DNA of 64,000 nt, taken from NCBI RefSeq assembly GCF_045679555.1, contig NC_092091.1, positions 16,106,572 to 16,170,571 of the forward strand, written 5' to 3'. How positions within the stretch are numbered: position 1 is the first letter of the stretch; each line of letters begins with the position of its first letter. The position numbers were made by a program, and so were the translations under genes. Positions 60,530-64,000 of the stretch are shown here, one piece after another. The DNA comes from Salvelinus alpinus. Lineage: Eukaryota > Chordata > Actinopteri > Salmoniformes > Salmonidae. The notes beneath the pieces were generated by a model. That model did no database searches and was not told the origin of the DNA. It was given only the letters and a program-made list of their open reading frames with translations.

Positions 60530-63500
60530 CAAATATACTCAGCTAAATGAGTCTACTAGGTCAGAGGGAGAAAGATGAGGGGAAATACTGCACAATTTAA
60601 ACACTTACTCGCTTCCGCCCTTCTCCAATACACGTGTAAATATTCTGTATTATACTTATGTTAAAATGTCAATTATATTCCACTGAGCCATTTACTTAGT
60701 TTTTTTTCTTGCATTTTATTATTTCTTAATGTTGTTGCGTTGTTGAGAAGGAATAAGTAAGCATTTCATTGGTGTATACCATGTTTATCCTGTACATATG
60801 ACTAATACAACTTTAAACGCACATACTCTTCAGATACCACAGACAGACGTTCCGACGTTCTCCCCCTAACCTCTTGAATGACATACATGGGTCCCGTCAT
60901 TCAGAGGGAAGTCTTTAGATATGTGTTACAGACAAGTCAAAGCACAGGACAGAAGACAAAGTAAATCCTGCTCAGTCATCATCTGTGATTACGTTGTCAA
61001 AATGGGACCACAGGGTAGCTGTTGGCACCATTTTGTAAACCCCCCCATAGAGGTTCTCTGCTAGTAGCTAGCACAGTAGTATTCAAAGTCGGGTGGTGGG
61101 GGAATTGAGAGTGCAGATTATTTTATAAGATAATATACAAATGTTTTTGAGAAACATCATTTGGAAAATAGATTTCTATTGAGTATATGCATTTATTGGT
61201 TGAAATGCAATGAATGGAATGTTATTTGTTGACATGAAAATCTAAATTTACAGACTTTTAGGCTGGCATTAGATTTGGGGTGGGGTTTCCAGAATTTCTG
61301 GCCCAAAAATGAGGTCTCGTGAAAAAATGGGGTCCCCGCTGAACAAGTTGGAGTACTATTGAGCTAGCCCATTGAGTGCAACATTGTCCCAGGGGAAATT
61401 AAGCTTGTCTGTGCCTCAATCCAGCTCCATATTTTCTTATCACTTACAATGGTAATAGTGAGTCTGTTTCCTTTTGTTTATCTTCAATTGCTGTGTTGAG
61501 GCAATTGATTTCTATCCTGCTCTCTACCAAAACAGACTCGTCTTTTGAATTGTTTTATTACCAATATAATAGTTTCCACATTTGTTTTAGATCTACTGCA
61601 TATTGGACCATATCTTTATGACATTGCATTGTTTTTGGCTGTCAATGTTCTGAGACCAGTTTTTATTTTAGATGATTCACAGCTCTATTGGCCGTATAGC
61701 CTAGTGGTTAAAGCGTTGGGCCAGTAACCGAAAGGTTGCTAGATCGAATCCCCGAGCTTACAAGGTAAAAAAAAAAACTGTCGTTCTGCCTCTAAACAAG
61801 GCAGTTAACCCACTGTTCCCTGTCCGTAATTGTAAATAAGAATTTGTTCTTAACTGACTTACCTAGTTAAATAAAGGTAAAAATAAAAAGGATATATATA
61901 TATATACAGTGGGGTAAAAAAGTATTTAGTCAGCCACCAATTGTGCAAGTTATCCCACTTAAAAGGATGAGAGAGGCCTGTAATTTTCATCATAGGTACA
62001 CTTCAACTAAAAAAAATCCAGAAAATCACATTGTAGGATTTTTAATGAATTTATTTGCAAATTATGGTGGAAAATAAGTATTTGATCAATAACAAAAGTT
62101 TATCTCAATACTTTGTTATATACCCTTTGTTGGCAATGACAGAGGTCAAACGTTTTCTGTAAGTCTTCACAAGGTTTTCACACACTGTTGCTGGTATTTT
62201 GGCCCATTCCTCCATGCAGATCTCCTCTGGAGCAGTGATGTTTTGGGGCTGTTGCTGGGCAACACGGACTTTCAACTCCCTCCAAAGATTTTCTATGGGG
62301 TTGAGATCTGGAGACTGGCTAGGCCACTCCAGGACCTTGAAATGCTTCTTACGAAGCCACTCCTTCGTTGCCCGGGCAGTGTGTTTGGGATCATTGTCAT
62401 GCTGAAAGACCCAGCCACGTTTCATCTTCAATGCCCTTGCTGATGGAAGGAGGTTTTCACTCAAAATCTCACGATACATGGCCCCATTCATTCTTTCCTT
62501 TACACGGATCAGTCGTCCTGGTCCCTTTGCAGAAAAACAGCCCCAAAGCATGATGTTTCCACCCCCATGCTTCACAGTAGGTATGGTGTTCTTTGGATGC
62601 AACTCAGCATTCTTTGTCCTCCAAACACGACGAGTTGAGTTTTTACCAAAAAGTTCTATTTTGGTTTCATCTGACCATATGACATTCTCCCAATCTTCTT
62701 CTGGATCATCCAAATGCTCTCTAGCAAACTTCAGACGGGCCTGGACATGTACAGGCTTAAGCAGGGGGACACGCCTGGCACTGCAGGATTTGAGTCCCTG
62801 GCGTCGTAGTGTGTTACTGATGGTAGGCTTTGTTACTTTGGTCCCAGCTCTCTGCAGGTCATTCACTAGGTCCCCCCGTGTGGTTCTGGGATTTTTGCTC
62901 ACCGTTCTTGTGATCATTTTGACCCCACGGGGTGAGATCTTGCGTGGAGCCCCAGATAGAGGGAGATTATCAGTGGTCTTGTATGTCTTCCATTTCCTAA
63001 TAATTGCTCCCACAGTTGATTTCTTCAAACCAAGCTGCTTACCTATTGCAGATTCAGTCTTCCCAGCCTGGTGCAGGTCTACAATTTTGTTTCTGGTGTA
63101 CTTTGACAGCTCTTTGGTCTTGGTCATAGTGGAGTTTGGAGTGTGACTGTTTGAGGTTGTGGACAGGTGTCTTTTATACTGATAACAAGTTCAAACAGGT
63201 GCCATTAATACAGGTAACGAGTGGAGGACAGAGGAGCCTCTTAAAGAAGAAGTTACAGGTCTGTGAGAGCCAGAAATCTTGCTTGTTTGTAGGTGACCAA
63301 ATACTTATTTTCCACCATAATTTGCAAATAAATTCATAAAAAAATCCTACAATGTGATTTTCTGGATTTTTTTTTCTCATTTTGTCTGTCATAGTTGAAG
63401 TGTACCTATGATGAAAATTACAGGCCTCTCTCATCTTTTTAAGTGGGAGAACTTGCACAATTGGTGGCTGACTAAATACTTTTTTGCCCCACTGTATGAC

Positions 63501-63768
63501 ATGACACAAAGTATCTTGTCTAGTAAAAAGTTGTTTCCAAGTCCCACTGAACCTGTAGTTGGGGACAATATAAAGCACTCAAATGTTTTTATTCAGAAAT
63601 CAATCAATGCGTTGTCTTTGTCTTCTTTCTGCACTCCAGTCACAGTGTCTCCGTCAGGCCAGATCACCACATCAGGGACCCTGACCTTCGACCGGACGTC
63701 TCCCGGGGACGCCACAGCCCTTCTCTCCGAGGGCACGGCACATGGCGAGGTCTTCACCAGCACAGAAG
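53172..63768 (+). CDS. deaf1: Deformed epidermal autoregulatory factor 1, first coding exons
   Basis: Nuclear SAND-domain transcription factor that binds TTCG-type motifs. Coding exons are 53172-53379, 54301-54389, 55057-55183, 55860-56006, 56404-56543, 58256-58321, 60308-60431 and 63640-63768, with two further candidate exons at 58567-58611 and 58836-58910. All phases agree. The start [16 protein letters not shown] is acidic, and [24 protein letters not shown] (in parts) matches the family. The SAND domain runs from [17 protein letters not shown] to [14 protein letters not shown] and includes SKDWKRS. The Cys-rich [15 protein letters not shown] and the basic signal YKRRKKENE follow. The C-terminal MYND finger is beyond the window. 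Intron 1 has a GC donor (AG|GCAAGT). The introns hold two whole Tc1 elements, SINEs and minisatellites. I saw no damage in the exons. Confidence 0.96.
53843..54190 (+). mobile_element. 5S rRNA-derived SINE
   Basis: The first 100 bases resemble 5S rRNA: 'gcataccaccctgcat', 'ctctgaagctaagtagggt', 'ccctggatgggagacc'. This keeps the internal pol III promoter region. A body ('tttcggatgggatgttaaatgg', 'atcccatggcacttatcg') and an A-rich end follow. It fits the SINE3/Deu type (such as OS-SINE1 of salmon). It lies in deaf1 intron 1. Confidence 0.82.
54466..54612 (+). mobile_element. tRNA-derived SINE with 'taagagcg' tail
   Basis: tRNA-like head 'gcgtagctcagttggtagagca' with B box 'gggttcgattcccac', then 'tcactctggataagagcg' and 'taaatgactaaaatttta'. 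It lies in deaf1 intron 2. Too diverged and wrongly followed to be a tRNA gene. Confidence 0.8.
54671..54915 (+). repeat. Minisatellite, seven copies of a 35 bp unit
   Basis: The unit begins accactcactaggcgtata and continues tcgtctagactctagg. There are exactly seven units with single-base variants (cttata, tcttct, gtctgg), in deaf1 intron 2. Confidence 0.95.
55430..55770. repeat. Probable dispersed repeat in deaf1 intron 3
   Basis: The stretch 'ccccaatgagtctatctgag' to 'ccccccgtcac' looks like a recurring salmonid repeat that I recognise from memory. No inverted ends or open frame seen. Low confidence. Confidence 0.35.
56640..56686. repeat. (TA)n microsatellite at a Tc1 insertion site
   Basis: A TA run directly before the left end of the Tc1 element. 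TA is the Tc1 target, and the run continues past the right end (58193-58220). Confidence 0.9.
56687..58192 (-). mobile_element. Full-length Tc1-like transposon 1 in deaf1
   Basis: The terminal repeats start CAGTGGGG at 56687 and end CCCCACTG at 58192, flanked by TA on both sides. Each end also has an inner repeat of 'aagtatttgata', giving the IR/DR layout. It contains one whole transposase (57871-56849). It lies antisense in the deaf1 intron between exons 56404-56543 and 58256-58321. Confidence 0.95.
56849..57871 (-). CDS. Tc1-like transposase, uninterrupted (element 1)
   Basis: A 340-residue open frame from ATG to stop, the normal length of the family. An N-terminal paired-like bipartite helix-turn-helix region is at about 1-115 ([20 protein letters not shown], then [20 protein letters not shown]). 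The DD34E catalytic domain has Asp153 ([11 protein letters not shown]), Asp244 ([10 protein letters not shown]) and Glu279 ([10 protein letters not shown]), plus the glycine-rich [19 protein letters not shown]. It cuts and pastes its element at TA. One change from the sister copy in this window is SPDLKPIEN for SPDLNPIEN, next to the catalytic Glu. Expression is not shown. Confidence 0.93.
   Translation of the reverse strand: MAKTRELCKDIRDKIVDLHKAGMGYRTIGKQLGEKATTVGAIIRKWKKFKMTVNHPWSGAPCKISPRGASMIMRKVRDQPRTIRQDLVNDLKRAGTTVSKKTISNTLRRHGLKSCSARKVPLLKPAHVQARLKFANDHLDDPEEEWEKVMWSDETKIELFGLNSTRRVWRKKKDEYNPKNTIPTVKHGGGNIILWGCFSAKGTGRLHHIEGRMDGAMYREILANNLLPSVRALKMGRGWVFQHDNDPKHTARATKEWLRKKHLKVLEWPSQSPDLKPIENLWRELKVRIAQRQPRNLNDLEKVCMEEWAKIPAAVCANLVKNYRKRMISVIANKGFCAKY
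58256..58321 (+). CDS. deaf1: deaf1 exon 6 (Cys-rich tail of the SAND region)
   Basis: 22 codons encode [20 protein letters not shown] plus SL. The acceptor ctcag|GAG is 64 bases after the Tc1 element ends. Phase 0 on both sides. Confidence 0.92.
58567..58611 (+). CDS. deaf1: deaf1 candidate cassette exon A
   Basis: 45 bases, phase 0 on both sides, encoding [15 protein letters not shown]. Strong borders: ttttcccctag|TGT and ATG|gtatgt. Mammalian DEAF1 as I recall it runs straight from CCDDMTL to SGPVRLF, so this would be extra sequence. Skipping it keeps the frame. Confidence 0.7.
58836..58910 (+). CDS. deaf1: deaf1 candidate cassette exon B
   Basis: 75 bases, phase 0 on both sides, open throughout ([18 protein letters not shown], then KQNVQLP). 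Borders are tttgtttcacag|CTG and CCT|gtaagc. Less certain than exon A because it has no composition or homology support that I can see. Confidence 0.5.
59085..60236 (+). repeat. Dispersed repeat, copy 2, split by a MITE
   Basis: 59085-59260 and 59987-60236 match 19915-20300 ('gtgggcagaacaagcaaggaggtg', in parts; 'gaaaactgta', 'catacttggtggtgag'). The element at 59261-59986 is inserted between them. It lies in a deaf1 intron. Confidence 0.65.
59261..59986. mobile_element. Inverted-repeat element of about 0.73 kb
   Basis: The ends GAGCCCTACAGTGGAAGTGT and 'acacatactgtggtactc' start inverted repeats of roughly 110 bases. They include 'ggaaatggttccaatcgttt' and its inverted partner 'aaacgattggaaccatttcc'. 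TA flanks both sides. No transposase. Probably a non-autonomous Tc1/mariner-type element. Confidence 0.75.
60434..60530 (+). repeat. (AC)n microsatellite
   Basis: About 45 AC units starting a few bases after the exon 60308-60431 splice donor. Confidence 0.97.
60540..61689. other. deaf1: deaf1 intron, nothing recognised
   Basis: No exon, RNA gene or nameable repeat between the AC microsatellite and the SINE at 61690. Confidence 0.4.
61690..61891 (+). mobile_element. HpaI-type SINE
   Basis: tRNA-like head 'gcctagtggttaaagcgttgg' with 'agatcgaatcccc' B box. The body contains GTTAAC (the HpaI site that names the family), and the tail is 'ttcttaactgacttacctag' plus ttaaataaagg. It lies in a deaf1 intron. 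Confidence 0.85.
61907..63494 (-). mobile_element. Full-length Tc1-like transposon 2 in deaf1
   Basis: The ends CAGTGGGG (61907) and CCCCACTG (63494) carry TA on both flanks. Extended terminal repeats share 'cagccaccaattgtgcaag' and 'gatgaaaattacaggcct' in both ends. One whole transposase at 63127-62105. Antisense in the deaf1 intron before exon 63640. Related to, but distinct from, element 1. Confidence 0.95.
62105..63127 (-). CDS. Tc1-like transposase, uninterrupted (element 2)
   Basis: 340 residues, ATG to stop. Helix-turn-helix region: [20 protein letters not shown], then [20 protein letters not shown]. The catalytic domain has Asp153 ([11 protein letters not shown]), Asp244 ([11 protein letters not shown]) and Glu279 ([15 protein letters not shown]), 34 residues apart as in DD34E enzymes, plus [19 protein letters not shown]. 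By eye it shares most residues with element 1 (56849-57871). All features of a working enzyme are in place; activity is not shown. Confidence 0.94.
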   Translation of the reverse strand: MTKTKELSKYTRNKIVDLHQAGKTESAIGKQLGLKKSTVGAIIRKWKTYKTTDNLPLSGAPRKISPRGVKMITRTVSKNPRTTRGDLVNDLQRAGTKVTKPTISNTLRRQGLKSCSARRVPLLKPVHVQARLKFAREHLDDPEEDWENVIWSDETKIELFGKNSTRRVWRTKNAELHPKNTIPTVKHGGGNIMLWGCFSAKGPGRLIRVKERMNGAMYREILSENLLPSARALKMKRGWVFQHDNDPKHTARATKEWLRKKHFKVLEWPSQSPDLNPIENLWRELKVRVAQQQPQNITAPEEICMEEWAKIPATVCENLVKTYRKRLTSVIANKGYITKY

Positions 63769-64000
63769 GTACCTACAGTAGGTTACCACACCACCATCAC
63801 ACAGAAGGTACCTACAGTAGGTTACCACACCACCATCACACAGGAGGTTACCACACCACCATCACACAGAAGGTACCTACAGGAGGTTACCACACCACCA
63901 TCACACAGAAGGTACCTACAGGAGGTTACCACACCACCATCACACAGAAGGTACCTACAGGAGGTTACCACACCACCATCACACAGAAGGTACCTACAGG
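63762..64000 (+). repeat. Minisatellite, 39 bp unit, carrying copies of the deaf1 exon-9 splice donor
   Basis: The unit is ACAGAAGGTACCTACAG then TAGG or GAGG and ttaccacaccaccatcac. Units start at 63762, 63801, 63840 (26 bp, shortened), 63866, 63905, 63944 and 63983, and run off the window. The first unit contains the end of exon 63640-63768, so each full unit repeats ACAGAAG|GTACCT. Confidence 0.95.

Noticed and set aside
60233-60578. Open frames with long Thr-His or Cys-Val runs
   Set aside because: They arise from the (AC)n microsatellite after the deaf1 exon 60308-60431; only the first part is real exon.

Overview
The window is vertebrate nuclear DNA from a salmonid-type teleost. Genes are split by GT-AG introns, there are no bacterial operons, and the intergenic and intronic sequence is packed with repeats typical of salmonids: several Tc1/mariner families (including the lineage from which Sleeping Beauty was reconstructed), tRNA-derived SINEs whose tails match the RSg-1 type LINE, L2/Rex1-like LINEs, a 5S rRNA-derived SINE and many short foldback elements. 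The species cannot be fixed from sequence alone.

Layout, left to right. (1) 1-5.7 kb: an intron and the last five coding exons of dld (dihydrolipoamide dehydrogenase, + strand). The introns hold an L2-like LINE, a Sleeping Beauty-lineage Tc1 copy and a short Tc1-like element split by a SINE. (2) 5.7-12.3 kb: gene-free repeats, including a 3.2 kb terminal-inverted-repeat element split by an RSg-1-like LINE. (3) 12.3-19.1 kb: a two-exon C2H2 zinc-finger gene (- strand, 13 fingers), whose 5 kb intron carries another LINE. (4) 19.1-27.9 kb: gene-poor DNA with a four-level nest of transposons (20.6-25.1 kb) and an inverted 0.66 kb copy of part of that nest, flanked by a 70 bp duplication, next to the 3' end of ppp1r3a. 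(5) 27.9-34.8 kb: ppp1r3a (- strand, four coding exons, glycogen-targeting subunit of PP1). (6) 35.7-38.1 kb: a FoxQ2-like forkhead gene (+), divergent from ppp1r3a and convergent with (7) ticam1/TRIF (-, 38.7-40.7 kb). (8) 42.9-44.8 kb: bet1l, a Golgi Qc-SNARE (+). (9) 45-52.9 kb: repeats, including a long diverged inverted repeat. (10) 53.2 kb to the window end: the first nine or ten coding exons of deaf1 (+, SAND-domain transcription factor). Its introns hold two full-length Tc1 elements, each with an uninterrupted 340-residue transposase.

The genes do not form a pathway. They cover mitochondrial metabolism, glycogen metabolism, innate immune signalling, vesicle traffic and transcription. 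In human, dld and ppp1r3a lie on chromosome 7q, and bet1l and deaf1 lie on 11p15.5, so the window joins two ancestral neighbourhoods.

The best leads are the tandem copies of the deaf1 exon-9 splice donor at the right edge, two in-frame cassette-type exons between the deaf1 SAND domain and its basic region, the RHIM-like tail of ticam1 with an altered core, the Tc1 insertion a few bases from the foxq2-like splice donor, the acidic 30 bp repeat inside ppp1r3a, and the nested and duplicated transposon structures at 20-28 kb. I found no wholly new system.
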